Source: Modestobacter sp. Leaf380 | GTDB taxonomy: Bacteria > Actinomycetota > Actinomycetes > Mycobacteriales > Geodermatophilaceae | Reading direction: 5' to 3' | Assembly (NCBI RefSeq): GCF_001424485.1 | Contig: NZ_LMQC01000001.1 | Coordinates: 191,755-255,754, forward strand | DNA: 64,000 nt | Part shown: positions 37,946-48,582 of the stretch, in pieces | How the letters are laid out: each line of letters opens with the position of its first letter | Position numbering within the stretch: the stretch's first letter is position 1 | Translations under genes and position numbers: made by a program | The notes under the pieces: model-generated | Database searches by the model: none | Seen by the model: the letters and a program-made list of their open reading frames with translations, nothing else | Told to the model about the DNA's origin: nothing

Positions 37946-39603
37946 ATCCGCTCCGGGGCGTGCACGCCGAGCACGGTCAGGCCGTTGCGCAGCACCGTGG
38001 CCGTCGCCGAGCACAGCCAGAGCCGGGCCACCGTGGTGGCGGTGACCTCCTCGTCGCCGCGTGGCAGCACCCGGCACGAGTCGTAGAACCGGTGGTAGGT
38101 GCCCGCCAGCTCCTCCAGGTAGCGCGCCACCCGGTGCGGGGCGCGCAGCTCGGCGGCGGCGGTGACGACCCGGGGGAACTCGGCGATCGCGCGGAGCAGG
38201 TCGGTCTCGCGGGGGTGGGCGAGCTGCGTGGCGTCGACGTCGTCCGGACCGCCCAGGGCGATGCCCAGGTCACCGGCGCCCCGCAGCAGCGAGGAGATCC
38301 GGGCGTGCGCGTACTGGACGTAGAAGACCGGGTTGTCGCTGGTCTGCCGGCTCCACAGGTCCAGGTCCAGGTCGATCTGCTGGTCGACCGAGGCCCGCGC
38401 CAGGGCGTACCGGGCGGCGTCGGCACCGACGGCCTCGACCAGGTCGGCCAGGTTGATGACGGTGCCGGCCCGCTTGCTCATCTTCAGCGGCTGTCCGTCG
38501 CGGACCAGGTTGACCAACTGGCCCAGCAGGATCTCCAGGTTCTGGGCCGGGTCGTCGCCCAGCGCCGAGACCAGCGCCTTGTACCGGCCCACGTACCCGG
38601 CGTGGTCGGCGCCGAGCATGATCACGACCTTGTCGAAGCCGCGCTCGCGCTTGTCCTGGTAGTAGGCGCAGTCGGCGGCGAAGTAGGTGTAGTCGCCGTC
38701 GCTCTTGACCAGCGGCCGGTCCTTGTCGTCGCCGAAGTCGGTGGTCCGCAGCCAGGTGGCGCCGTCGGCCTCGTAGACGTGGCCCCGCTCGCGCAGGGTG
38801 TCGATGGCCTTCTGCAGCGCGCCGCTGGCGTGCAGTGTGGCCTCGGAGAAGTAGGTGTCGAAGACGACGCCGAAACCGGCCAGCGAGCTCTTGATCTCGG
38901 CGAACATCAGCTCGACGCCGGCGACCCGGAAGCGCTCCTGCTCCTGCTCGGCGGGCAGCTCGGTGACGCCGGGCTCGGCGGCCACCACCTGGGCGGCGAT
39001 CTCGCCGATGTAGGTGCCGGCGTAGCCGTCCTCGGGAGCAGGCTGCCCGTGCGCGGCGGCGACCAGGCTGCGGGCGAACCGGTCGATCTGGGACCCGGCG
39101 TCGTTGAAGTAGTACTCCCGGCTGACGTCGGCGCCGGTGGCGGTGAGCAGCCGGCCCAGGGCGTCGCCGACGGCGGCCCACCGGGTGCCGCCGATGTGCA
39201 CCGGCCCGGTCGGGTTGGCCGAGACGAACTCCAGGTTCACCCGCAGACCGGCGAAGGCGTCGGTGCGGCCGTAGGCCTCGCCCGCCGTGACCGCGTCGAC
39301 CGCGATCCGGCCCAGCGCGCCCTGGGTGAAGGTCACGTTGAGGAAGCCCGGACCCGCGACGTCGACCCGCTCGATGCCCGCCTGCTCGCGCAGGTCCGCG
39401 GCCAGCAGCTCGGCCACCTCACGGGGCGGGCGGCCCGCGGCCTTGGCCAGCTTCAGGGCCACCGTGGTGGCGTAGTCGCCGTGCTCGGGGTTGCGGGGAC
39501 GCTCGACGACGACCTCGTCGGGCACCGGCACGTCGAGCGCGCCGCGCTGCGCGGCTGCGGCGACGACGGACCGGACGAGGGCGCTGAGCTGCTCGGGTGT
39601 CAC
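37942..39603 (-). CDS. argS: Arginyl-tRNA synthetase
   Basis: Charges tRNA-Arg. The 553-residue class Ia enzyme has an N-terminal Add-1 domain, HIGG at 136-139 ([15 protein letters not shown]), KMSKR near 395 ([15 protein letters not shown]) and the C-terminal DALR anticodon domain ([10 protein letters not shown] region). GTG 39603 follows TACGAT by 6 bases, so argS is probably leaderless and heads the lysine-threonine operon, an arrangement known from corynebacteria. A tRNA-Arg gene lies 1.9 kb away. Confidence 0.97.
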   Translation of the reverse strand: MTPEQLSALVRSVVAAAAQRGALDVPVPDEVVVERPRNPEHGDYATTVALKLAKAAGRPPREVAELLAADLREQAGIERVDVAGPGFLNVTFTQGALGRIAVDAVTAGEAYGRTDAFAGLRVNLEFVSANPTGPVHIGGTRWAAVGDALGRLLTATGADVSREYYFNDAGSQIDRFARSLVAAAHGQPAPEDGYAGTYIGEIAAQVVAAEPGVTELPAEQEQERFRVAGVELMFAEIKSSLAGFGVVFDTYFSEATLHASGALQKAIDTLRERGHVYEADGATWLRTTDFGDDKDRPLVKSDGDYTYFAADCAYYQDKRERGFDKVVIMLGADHAGYVGRYKALVSALGDDPAQNLEILLGQLVNLVRDGQPLKMSKRAGTVINLADLVEAVGADAARYALARASVDQQIDLDLDLWSRQTSDNPVFYVQYAHARISSLLRGAGDLGIALGGPDDVDATQLAHPRETDLLRAIAEFPRVVTAAAELRAPHRVARYLEELAGTYHRFYDSCRVLPRGDEEVTATTVARLWLCSATATVLRNGLTVLGVHAPERM

Positions 39604-39609
39604 CTGGTG

Positions 39610-39615
39610 ATCGTA
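39610..39615 (-). promoter_or_regulatory. -10 element of the argS-lysA-hom-thrCB operon (leaderless)
   Basis: TACGAT on the minus strand, 6 bases before the argS GTG. With no leader, attenuation control of the operon by a leader peptide or riboswitch is unlikely. Confidence 0.5.
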
Positions 39616-39850
39616 GAAGAGGCAGGCCACCGGGTTGACCACGCTCCCGGCGTCGTGTGGGGGGTCACACCGCCCCCGACGTGCGCGCGGCCGGCGTCGC
39701 GGGACTCGGCGGACACAGGTCCGCCACCTACACTCGCCGGCCAGGGCCACCGGGGCCGGGTGCACACGCGCCGCCCCCGCACGGGGCGGGCTCCGGGCCA
39801 CCCGGCGCCGCCCCGAGCCCGCGTCGACGACCGAGAACCTGGAGAAGGCC

Positions 39851-40699
39851 GTGCCCGAGGACCCCAAGCCCGAGAACAAGACCGGCGCCAGCGCCCCGCG
39901 CACGCCCGGCAAGGGCGCCGGCGGCCGGGCCGCCACCCCGGCCGGCAAGGGCCTGGGCGGCAGCGGCAAGGGCGCGAGCGCGCGTCCCGGTGCCGGCAAG
40001 GGCCGCACCCGGCCGCAGCAGGCCGTCGTCGCCAAGCCCAAGCCGTGGGGGCTCATCGCCGCCGCGATCGCCGTCGTCGTCTTCGCCGGCGCGGTGATCG
40101 GCTACGCGGTCTACGCGGTGGACCGGTCCAACGCCGACCGGGTCACCGCCGCCGACCAGATCGAGGGCGTGCAGACCTTCGACTACGCCGCCGGCCAGCA
40201 GCACGTGACCACCCCGGTCACCTACGAGCAGTCCCCGCCGGTCGGTGGACCGCACGACGGCGAGTGGGCCGACTGCACGGGCACCGTCTACGACGTCGAC
40301 ATCCGGCACGAGAACGCGGTGCACGGGCTCGAGCACGGCGCCGTGTGGATCACCTACGACGCCGACGCGATCAGCGACGACGACCTGGCCACGCTGACCG
40401 ACCTGGTCGAGGGCAACTCCGGGATGATGCTGTCCCCCTACGCCGGCCTGGGCTCCACGATCAGCCTGCAGTCCTGGAACCACCAGCTCGCCGTCGACTC
40501 CGCCACCGACCCGCGCGTCGAGCAGTTCGTCGACTTCTTCGTCTTCGGCCAGGACGAGGACGGCGAGGCGCTCTACCCCGAGCCCGGCGCCAGCTGCGAG
40601 AACCCGCTCTTCGCCGAGCAGCCGCTCGTCGTGGGCGACAGCAGCCGATCGGCCTCGGGCGACGTCCCCACCGACAGCGAGACGACGACCGCGCCGTGA
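39851..40699 (+). CDS. DUF3105 membrane-anchored protein
   Basis: Function unknown. The 282-residue protein has a basic Gly/Lys/Pro-rich cytoplasmic N-terminus of about 60 residues, one membrane helix ([20 protein letters not shown]) and an extracytoplasmic DUF3105 domain with [18 protein letters not shown] and the histidine-rich [19 protein letters not shown] Cys pair (WADC and ASCENPLF) may form a disulfide. GTG 39851 has GGAGAAGG upstream; the frame open from 39635 lacks support. Overlaps the DUF305 gene (GTGA). Confidence 0.87.
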   Translation: MPEDPKPENKTGASAPRTPGKGAGGRAATPAGKGLGGSGKGASARPGAGKGRTRPQQAVVAKPKPWGLIAAAIAVVVFAGAVIGYAVYAVDRSNADRVTAADQIEGVQTFDYAAGQQHVTTPVTYEQSPPVGGPHDGEWADCTGTVYDVDIRHENAVHGLEHGAVWITYDADAISDDDLATLTDLVEGNSGMMLSPYAGLGSTISLQSWNHQLAVDSATDPRVEQFVDFFVFGQDEDGEALYPEPGASCENPLFAEQPLVVGDSSRSASGDVPTDSETTTAP

Positions 40700-41397
40700 G
40701 CACCGCGACGAGCAGCCCGACCGCCGGCGCCGGGCCCGACGAGGAGGGCACACCCGCCCGCCGCGGCCCGGCCCGCTGGGTCGCCGGGCTGCTCGTCGCC
40801 GTCATCGCGGTGGCCGCCCTGCTGGCCGGCGGCGGGCTCGCCGTCGCGCTGGGCATCGGCCGCACCGACGCCCCCGGGGTCGGCTCGGTGGACGTCGGGT
40901 TCTCCCAGGACATGTCCCGGCACCACCTGCAGGCCGTGGAGATGGCCAACCTGGCCCCCGACCGCAGCGAGGACCCCGAGGTCCGGCAGCTGGCCTTCGA
41001 CATCTCGGCCACCCAGACCAACCAGACCGGCCGCATGCAGGGCTGGCTGTCGCTGTGGGGCGCCCCGATCACCAACCGGGACACCATGACCTGGATGGGC
41101 GCCGGCGCCCACGACCACGCCATGGACGACGGCGGCCTGATGCCCGGGATGGCCACCGAGGCCGAGCTCTCCGAGCTGCGCGGGCTGAGCGGGACGGCGT
41201 TCGACGTCCGGTTCCTGCAGCTGATGATCCGGCACCACCAGGGCGGGCTGGAGATGGCGACCGAGGGCGCCGACCACGCCACGGTCGGCGTCGTCCGCGG
41301 GCTGGCCCGGTCGATCGCGGAGACGCAGGCCGCGGAGTCCACGACCATGGCCCAGATGCTGGCCGCCCGGGGCGCGGCGCCCCTGCCGGCGCCCTGA
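40696..41397 (+). CDS. DUF305 membrane-anchored protein
   Basis: Function unknown; DUF305 proteins are often linked to copper or other metal handling. The 233-residue protein has one N-terminal helix (WVAGLLVAVIAVAALLAGGG) and an outer ferritin-like domain with two His-His motifs, QDMSRHHLQAVEMA and LMIRHHQGGLEMA, plus Met-rich MDDGGLMPGM. GTG 40696 overlaps the DUF3105 stop, so the pair is cotranslated; this pairing is frequent in Actinobacteria. Confidence 0.9.
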   Translation: MSTATSSPTAGAGPDEEGTPARRGPARWVAGLLVAVIAVAALLAGGGLAVALGIGRTDAPGVGSVDVGFSQDMSRHHLQAVEMANLAPDRSEDPEVRQLAFDISATQTNQTGRMQGWLSLWGAPITNRDTMTWMGAGAHDHAMDDGGLMPGMATEAELSELRGLSGTAFDVRFLQLMIRHHQGGLEMATEGADHATVGVVRGLARSIAETQAAESTTMAQMLAARGAAPLPAP

Positions 41398-41429
41398 GCC
41401 CCCCGGTCGGGACGACGACGCCGGGCTGA

Positions 41430-41435
41430 TAACGT
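41430..41435 (+). promoter_or_regulatory. -10 element of tRNA-Arg
   Basis: TAACGT lies 25 bases before the mature tRNA 5' end. No clear -35. Confidence 0.45.
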
Positions 41436-41460
41436 CTCCACCACTTCCCCAGCACCACGA

Positions 41461-41535
41461 GCCCCCGTAGCTCAGGGGATAGAGCACTGCCCTCCGGAGG
41501 CAGGGGCGCAGGTTCGAATCCTGCCGGGGGCACCA
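41461..41535 (+). tRNA. tRNA-Arg (anticodon CCG)
   Basis: Reads CGG arginine codons. Acceptor stem GCCCCCG pairs with CGGGGGC (41525-41531); D arm GCTCAGGGGATAGAGC; anticodon stem CTGCC/GGCAG with loop CTCCGGA giving anticodon CCG; T arm GCAGGTTCGAATCCTGC. Discriminator A at 41532 and an encoded CCA at 41533-41535. Confidence 0.97.
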
Positions 41536-41561
41536 CAGCACCAGATGCAGCGCCAGCACGA

Positions 41562-41605
41562 GACGCACCGGGCCGGGTCCACCAGGACCCGGCCCGTCGT
41601 GCGTC
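41562..41605 (+). terminator. Terminator after tRNA-Arg
   Basis: GACGCAC and CGGGCCGGGTCC pair with GGACCCGGCCCG and GTGCGTC around the loop ACCA, with two unpaired bases on the right arm. The stem is about 19 bp. Confidence 0.85.
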
Positions 41606-41626
41606 CGGAGCACCTTGGGAGGACCG

Positions 41627-42130
41627 TTGGCCCGCACCACCACCGTCTCGGACAGCACCGTGGTCGACGCGCCGCCGGCGGCGGTCTGGGCCGTGGTCGC
41701 CGACCCGACCCGGACACCGGGGTACAGCCCCGAGAACCGCGGCGCCCGCACACCGCACCCCGGTCCGCTCGCCGTGGGCGAGGTCTTCACCGGGCGCAAC
41801 GAGCGCTTCGGGGCCCGCTGGACCACCGAGTGCGTGGTCACCGCCGCAGACCCCGAACAGCGCTTCGCGTTCCGGGTGCGCGCCATCGGGCTGCGCACCC
41901 CGCGGCTGCGGGCGCGCAACGCCAGCTGGGAGCACCGCCTGGAGCCGGTCGCGCTGCCCGAGGGCCGGACCGGCACCCGGGTCACCCAGACCTGGACCGA
42001 CGACCGCCGCTGGCCCGACGCCCTGGCCGCCGTCGTGGACCGGGTGCTGACCCGCAGCACGTTCGCCGCCCACCAGCAGCGCAACCTCGCCAGCAGCCTG
42101 CGCGGCCTGCGGACGCTGCTCGGGGCATGA
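41627..42130 (+). CDS. SRPBCC (polyketide cyclase/START-like) family protein
   Basis: Binds a hydrophobic ligand or catalyses an unknown reaction. The 167-residue protein starts with the family strand VSDSTVVDAPPAAVWAVVAD, followed by the helix-turn TRTPGYSPENRG and the strand FTGRNERFGARWTTEC. TTG 41627 is closely preceded by GGGAGGA; another TTG at 41615 is possible. Overlaps the following MFS gene (ATGA). Confidence 0.8.
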   Translation: MARTTTVSDSTVVDAPPAAVWAVVADPTRTPGYSPENRGARTPHPGPLAVGEVFTGRNERFGARWTTECVVTAADPEQRFAFRVRAIGLRTPRLRARNASWEHRLEPVALPEGRTGTRVTQTWTDDRRWPDALAAVVDRVLTRSTFAAHQQRNLASSLRGLRTLLGA

Positions 42131-43311
42131 CCGCGGCGCCGTCGCCCCGGGCCTGGGTGCCCGTGGCGGTCGCCATGTTCGGCATCGGGTGGGGCGCGAA
42201 CCAGTTCGTCAGCCTGCTGGTCGCCTACCGGCAGGCCGAGGGCTTCGGGGTCGCGACCGTGGACGCCCTCGTCGGTGTCTACGCGCTGGGCCTGGTGCCG
42301 GCGCTGCTGGTGCTCGGCCCGGTGTCCGACCGGTACGGCCGGGCCCCGGTGCTCCGGGTGGCCGCGCTGGTGAGCCTGGTGGCGACCGGGGTGCTGATGC
42401 TGGGCGGGCTGCCCGCGCTCTACGCCGGGCGCTTCCTCGCCGGCCTCGCCAGCGGGGCGGCCTTCGCCGCCGGCAGTGCGTGGGTGAAGGAGCTGTCCGG
42501 TCCCCCGCACGACCCGACGGCCCCGGCCGGCACCGGGGCCCGGCGCGCGGCCATGGCGCTGACCGCAGGGTTCGGGTCCGGTCCGGTCGTGGCCGGGCTC
42601 GTCGCGCAGTGGGCCCCGGCTCCGCTGGTCACCTGCTACGTGCCGCACCTGGTCGTCATGGCCGCTGTGCTGGTCCCGCTGTGGCGCGCCCCGGAGACCG
42701 TGGACGCGACAGCGGAGGCCGGGTCGGTGCTGGCCCGGATGCGGGTGCGCTCGGCCCGGCTCCCCCGCTTCCGGGGACTGGTGGCGCCGGTGGCGCCGTG
42801 GGTCTTCGGCGGTGCGACGGTGTCGATCGCGGTGCTGCCCGGGCTCGTGGCCCCCGCCGTGGCCGGCCACGAGGTCGCCTTCAACGCCGTGGTCGCCGGC
42901 GTGACGCTGGGCACCGGGTTCGCCGTGCAGCCGCTGGGCCGCCGGATGGCCGCCGTCGACACCCGACGTCCGGCCGGGGCCGGGATGGCCGCGGTCGTCG
43001 CCGGGCTGCTGCTGGCCGCGCTGGCCGCCGCCACGACCTCGCCGTGGCTGGTGCTGGGCGCCGCCGTCGTGCTGGGCGCCGGGTACGGCTGGTGCCTGGT
43101 CGCCGGGCTGACCGAGACCCAGCGACTGGCGCCGCCGCACGAGCTGGCCGGGCTCACGGCCGTGTACTACGCCCTGACGTACGTGGGGTTCGCCGCCCCC
43201 GTGCTGCTCGCCGGGCTGTCCGCGGTCGCGGGGTACCCGGTGCTGCTGACCGCCGCGGCCGCGCTCGCCGCCGTGGTGCTGGTGCTGGTCGCGCGCCGGT
43301 CCCCCGCCTGA
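42127..43311 (+). CDS. MFS transporter
   Basis: Twelve-helix facilitator of unknown substrate, 394 residues. The loop 2-3 signature is GPVSDRYGRAPVLR, and LYAGRFLAGLASGAAFAAGSAWVKEL forms helices 4-5. A second-half loop reads QPLGRRMAAVDTRRP. ATG 42127 overlaps the SRPBCC stop, so the pair is probably coexpressed. A 24-bp tandem repeat begins over its stop codon. Confidence 0.88.
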   Translation: MTAAPSPRAWVPVAVAMFGIGWGANQFVSLLVAYRQAEGFGVATVDALVGVYALGLVPALLVLGPVSDRYGRAPVLRVAALVSLVATGVLMLGGLPALYAGRFLAGLASGAAFAAGSAWVKELSGPPHDPTAPAGTGARRAAMALTAGFGSGPVVAGLVAQWAPAPLVTCYVPHLVVMAAVLVPLWRAPETVDATAEAGSVLARMRVRSARLPRFRGLVAPVAPWVFGGATVSIAVLPGLVAPAVAGHEVAFNAVVAGVTLGTGFAVQPLGRRMAAVDTRRPAGAGMAAVVAGLLLAALAAATTSPWLVLGAAVVLGAGYGWCLVAGLTETQRLAPPHELAGLTAVYYALTYVGFAAPVLLAGLSAVAGYPVLLTAAAALAAVVLVLVARRSPA

Positions 43312-43351
43312 GCCCGCCGCGGCCCTGCCGCCTGAGCCCGCCGCGGCCCTG
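43304..43351. repeat. Two 24-bp tandem repeats over the MFS stop codon
   Basis: CCGCCTGAGCCCGCCGCGGC followed by CCTG occurs twice without a gap; the first copy contains the MFS TGA stop. Related but decayed sequence continues to about 43400. Confidence 0.8.
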
Positions 43352-43446
43352 CCGCTGTGGGTCGTCGCGGTCCTGCCGCCGGAACGTCGCGGTGGTGCCG
43401 CCTGCGGGCCACCCCCCGGTCACCTGCACCGGCCACCGTGACGGTC

Positions 43447-44224
43447 ATGAGCACCGGTCCCTGCTCGACCGCCTGCACCGTCGACGTCGTCCCCACGGCG
43501 TCCCCTGCCCTCCGCCGCCGCCGCGCCCTCGCGCTGACCGGCGCCCTGGCCCGCGCGACGGCCCGTCCGCCGGCCGGTGACGGCCGCCGGCACGGGGTCT
43601 GCACGGCCGCCCGGCTGCTGACCGCCGCCGGCGTCCGGGTGCGCCTGGTCCCGCCGGCCGTCGCCTGGCCGCGGGGGGCGCGGCTGGTCGTGGCCAACCG
43701 GGTGTCCTGGGTGGACGACCTGGCGCTGCGGACCGCGGTCGCGGCGCTGCCGGTGGAGGACGAGGCCGGCTGGCCGGGCCTGGCGACCGTGCGGGCCGAC
43801 CGGGTGACCGCCGAGCTGAGCGCGGGCCGCAGCGTGCTGGTCCGCCCCGAGGAGCACGCCACCTGCGGCACGGGGCTGGGCCGCTTCCGGCCCGCCGCCG
43901 TCGCCCCGGCACTGGCCGCGGGCGTGCCGGTGTGCCCGGTGGCCGTCCGCTTCCGGCTCGCCGACCGGCCGACGACGGCGGCCGCGCAGGCCACCGGGGA
44001 GTCCTGGTGGCGCAGCGCCTCCCGGGTGCTGGGCAGCAGCGGGCTGGTGGTCGAGCTGCACCAGCTGCCGGCGATCGACCCGCGCCGGGGCACCGCCGCC
44101 GAGGTCGCCGCGCTGGCGGAGTACGCGATCGCCGCGGTGCTGGAGGCCGACCCGCCTCGGCCGATGAGCCACCCGCACCGGGCCCGCACGCACGTCGCAG
44201 ACCCGGTCGCACCGGCGCCGGTGG

Positions 44225-44253
<29 letters not shown>
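43447..44253 (+). CDS. Degenerate PlsC-like acyltransferase family protein
   Basis: Related to lysophospholipid acyltransferases but probably inactive as such. Block I reads VVANRVSWVDDLAL, with Arg where the catalytic His of NHxSxxD should be. The region around block II is shortened (about 30 residues fewer than usual), and block III is RPEEHATCGTGLGRFRPA instead of FPEGTT. Block IV GVPVCPVAVRFR is intact. 268 residues from ATG 43447; GTG 43438 is an alternative. The 3' end overlaps the ABC-F gene by 29 bases. It may be a pseudoenzyme or a decaying gene. Confidence 0.72.
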
Positions 44254-45865
<1,612 letters not shown>

Positions 45866-45885
45866 GGTCCCCCGGCGCGTCCGGG

Positions 45886-46983
45886 TCACCCGCGGGCGGT
45901 GTCCCGGGGGTCGGGGTCGGGGTCGAGCACGTCGTCCAGCACGTCGTCGGCGATCTCGTCGAGCAGTTCCTCGAAGGAGTCCAGCGCCGGGACCGGTTCG
46001 CCCTCGCGCCGACGGACCAGCCACGGCTGCAGGTGGTCGTAGCCACGCACCGAGACCCGGCGCAGCGGCCGCACCCGGTAGGCACGCCGCCCGCGCAGCC
46101 GGCGGGCCAGCTCGCGGTCCACCAGCAGGGTCCCGGGCCGGCCCAGCGAGGTCAGCCGGCTGGCCAGGTTCACCACCGGTGAGTAGACGTCGCCCAGCCG
46201 GGTCAGCACCGGTCCGTAGGCCGCGCCCACGCGCAGCGGGGGGCGGTCGGGGGCGGCCCACTCCTCAGGCAGTCGCAGCCCGATCTCCACCGCCTGCGCC
46301 GCGGTCGGGCAGGTGAAGAGCACGCCGTCGCCGACGGTCTTGACCACCCGGCCGGCGTGCCGGGAGACCAGGTCGGCGGTCAGGCCCTCGAAGTCCTCCA
46401 CCATCACGCCCAGCTCGCGCCCGTCCATGCCGCGGCTGCGGGAGGTGTACCCGACCAGGTCGGCGAACCCGACCGCGAGCTCGCGGCGGTCCACCGCGGC
46501 GCCGGGCTCGGCGGCGAGCAGCCGGTCGGCGTTGGCGGCCAGGTGCCGGCGCCACACGTAGGTCTGCACGTCGCGCATGAGCGGCAGCAGCACCTGCGCG
46601 GCGTCGACCACCGCGGCGGTGTCCCGGTCCCCCGGGGCCAGCAGGGCGGCCAGCATGTCGGTCTGCCAGTCGGCCAGCCGGGCCAGCGACTGGCCCATGG
46701 CCCGGGCGATCGAGGCCTCGGTGTCGACGTCGACGAAGCCCGAGTCGATCAGCGCCGACAGTGCGGTGAGCGCGTCGACGTCGGCGTCGGCGAAGACCGG
46801 GGCGTCGTCCTCGACGTCGGCGAAGCCGAGCGCCCGCCACAGCCGCTGGGTGCGCGCCGGCGGCATCCCGGCGCGCTCGGCGACCTCCAGCCGGGTCCAC
46901 CGGCGTGGTCCACCGAGCAGCAGCCGGTCCAGCGCCGCGCGCGTGTCCCCGGGCTGCCCGTCCGTGGTCCCCGGACCGGTCAC
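45886..46983 (-). CDS. Class III adenylate cyclase with N-terminal regulatory domain
   Basis: Makes cyclic AMP. The 365-residue protein has an N-terminal helical regulatory domain (residues 1-155) with a winged-helix-like start LEVAERAGMPPARTQRLWRA, similar in layout to the pH-responsive Rv1264 group. The catalytic domain has metal Asp in VGFADLVGYTS, substrate Lys and second Asp in GRVVKTVGDGVLF, adenine-specifying Asp and transition-state Asn/Arg in GDVYSPVVNLASRL, so all six canonical residues are present. Ends in an acidic Asp-Pro tail. Lies 13 bases after the universal stress protein gene. Confidence 0.93.
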   Translation of the reverse strand: MTGPGTTDGQPGDTRAALDRLLLGGPRRWTRLEVAERAGMPPARTQRLWRALGFADVEDDAPVFADADVDALTALSALIDSGFVDVDTEASIARAMGQSLARLADWQTDMLAALLAPGDRDTAAVVDAAQVLLPLMRDVQTYVWRRHLAANADRLLAAEPGAAVDRRELAVGFADLVGYTSRSRGMDGRELGVMVEDFEGLTADLVSRHAGRVVKTVGDGVLFTCPTAAQAVEIGLRLPEEWAAPDRPPLRVGAAYGPVLTRLGDVYSPVVNLASRLTSLGRPGTLLVDRELARRLRGRRAYRVRPLRRVSVRGYDHLQPWLVRRREGEPVPALDSFEELLDEIADDVLDDVLDPDPDPRDTARG

Positions 46984-46996
46984 GTCGTCCGTGGGG

Positions 46997-47455
46997 TCAG
47001 TCCGTGGTGTGCACGATCAGCACGTCGACCGACGAGCGGCGCGTCGCGTCGGCGGGCACCGAGCCCAGCAGCCGGCCCTTGATGCCGTTGAGCCCGCGGT
47101 TGCCCACCACCAGCAGGTCGGCCTGCTCCCGGCGGACGACGTCCAGCAGCGCCTCGACCGGCGAACCCACGACGGCGACCGTCCTGACCTGGCCGGCGCC
47201 CGCGGCCAGCGCCCGCTCGTGTGCCGTGCGCACCGTCTCCTCCGCCGGCGAGGACCCCATCACCTGGTAGGCCTCGTCCTTGAGGACGTCGGCGGTGCGC
47301 TGCACGTCGCGGTCGTCGGCGTCGGTGGGCAGGTAGGCGCAGGCGATGACCAGCGTCCCCCCGCACGCCCCGGCCAGCGCCCCGGCCCGGGCGACCGCCC
47401 GCAGCGAGGACTCCGACCCGTCGGTGCCGACGACGACCGTGCGGTAGGCAGTCAC
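46997..47455 (-). CDS. Universal stress protein (UspA family)
   Basis: ATP-binding stress protein of unknown precise role. The 152-residue protein has the start YRTVVVGTDGSESSLRAVARA and the ATP loop VVGNRGLNGIKGRLLGSVP (G2xG9xG pattern), followed by DVLIVHT. GTG 47455 follows TACGGT by 7 bases, leaderless, and probably drives the run USP, cyclase, ABC-F. In mycobacteria some USPs bind cAMP, which would fit the neighbour. Confidence 0.93.
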   Translation of the reverse strand: MTAYRTVVVGTDGSESSLRAVARAGALAGACGGTLVIACAYLPTDADDRDVQRTADVLKDEAYQVMGSSPAEETVRTAHERALAAGAGQVRTVAVVGSPVEALLDVVRREQADLLVVGNRGLNGIKGRLLGSVPADATRRSSVDVLIVHTTD

Positions 47456-47462
47456 GGGCCGG

Positions 47463-47468
47463 ACCGTA
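47463..47468 (-). promoter_or_regulatory. -10 element of the USP-cyclase-ABC-F run (leaderless)
   Basis: TACGGT on the minus strand, 7 bases before GTG 47455. Confidence 0.5.
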
Positions 47469-47604
47469 GCCGAGCTGCCGCCGTGCGGCGTGTCGGGGGT
47501 CACCACCGCGCGCGGCCCGGACACCCGACGTCCACCCGGCGGTCTCCTCCGAGACGGTCCCGGTGCGGTTGGATGGGCCGGTCGTCACGGGAGAGCGGAC
47601 AGGG

Positions 47605-48582
47605 GTGAGCACGATCAGCAGCAGCACCGCACCAGCAGGGCAGGTCCGGGTCGAGGTCCGGGGTCTGACCAAGAGCTTCGGCTCGGTCCGCGCCGTGTCC
47701 GACCTGGGCTTCACCGTCGAACCGGGGCAGGTGACCGGCTTCCTGGGCCCCAACGGCGCCGGGAAGACCACCACGCTGCGGATGGCCCTGGGCCTCATCA
47801 CCCCCGACTCCGGGACGACGACGTTCAACGGCACCCCCTACGCCCAGCTCACCGAGCCCACCCGGCAGGTCGGCGCGGTGCTGGAGACGGCCTTCCACCC
47901 CGGCCGCACCGGCCGCGACCACCTCCGGGTGTACTGCCGCGCCGCGGGCCTGCCGGTGTCCCGCGCCGACGCGGTGCTGGACCAGGTCGGGCTGACCCCG
48001 GCCGGCCGGCGCAAGGCGGGCAACTACTCGCTGGGCATGCGACAGCGGCTGGGGCTGGCGACGGCGCTGCTGGGTGACCCGGCCGTGCTGGTCCTCGACG
48101 AGCCGGCCAACGGCCTGGACCCCGAGGGCATCCAGTGGCTGCGCCGCTTCCTGCGGCACCTGGCGCACGACCAGGGCCGCACGGTGCTCATCTCCTCCCA
48201 CCTGCTCTCCGAGGTCGAGCAGACCGCGGACCGGGTGGTGATCGTGGGCGCGGGCCGCCTGGTCCGGGAGGGCTCGCTGGCCGAGCTCGCCGCCGACGCC
48301 GGGGCCGGCACCGTGCAGGTGCGCAGCCCCGAGGCGGCCCGTCTCGCCGCGGCGCTGTCCGCCGCCGGGGCACAGGTGCAGACCACCGGCCCCGACACCC
48401 TCACCGTCACCGGGGCCAGCACGGCGGAGATCGGCCACCGGGCCTTCGTCGACGGCGTCGAGCTGCACGAGCTGCACGGCCGCACCTCGGGCCTGGAGGA
48501 GACGTACTTCCGGCTCACCGCCGGCGCGGAGCAGTACAGCGCCGGGTCCCCCGACACGACCACCCCCGGGAGCGCCGCGTGA
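47605..48582 (+). CDS. ABC transporter ATP-binding protein (exporter type)
   Basis: Powers the membrane protein encoded next. The 325-residue protein has Walker A GPNGAGKTTTLRMALGL, signature YSLGMRQRLGLATAL, Walker B VLVLDEPANGLDP and the switch His in ISSHLLSEVEQ; after residue 220 there is a DUF4162-like C-terminal domain typical of drug or bacteriocin-type exporters. GTG 47605 has GGAGAG upstream. Overlaps the permease gene (GTGA). Confidence 0.92.
   Translation: MSTISSSTAPAGQVRVEVRGLTKSFGSVRAVSDLGFTVEPGQVTGFLGPNGAGKTTTLRMALGLITPDSGTTTFNGTPYAQLTEPTRQVGAVLETAFHPGRTGRDHLRVYCRAAGLPVSRADAVLDQVGLTPAGRRKAGNYSLGMRQRLGLATALLGDPAVLVLDEPANGLDPEGIQWLRRFLRHLAHDQGRTVLISSHLLSEVEQTADRVVIVGAGRLVREGSLAELAADAGAGTVQVRSPEAARLAAALSAAGAQVQTTGPDTLTVTGASTAEIGHRAFVDGVELHELHGRTSGLEETYFRLTAGAEQYSAGSPDTTTPGSAA

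Noticed and set aside
37960-41397. 1145-codon plus-strand frame opposite argS
   Set aside because: Only the DUF305 part from GTG 40696 is supported; the upstream part is antisense to argS.
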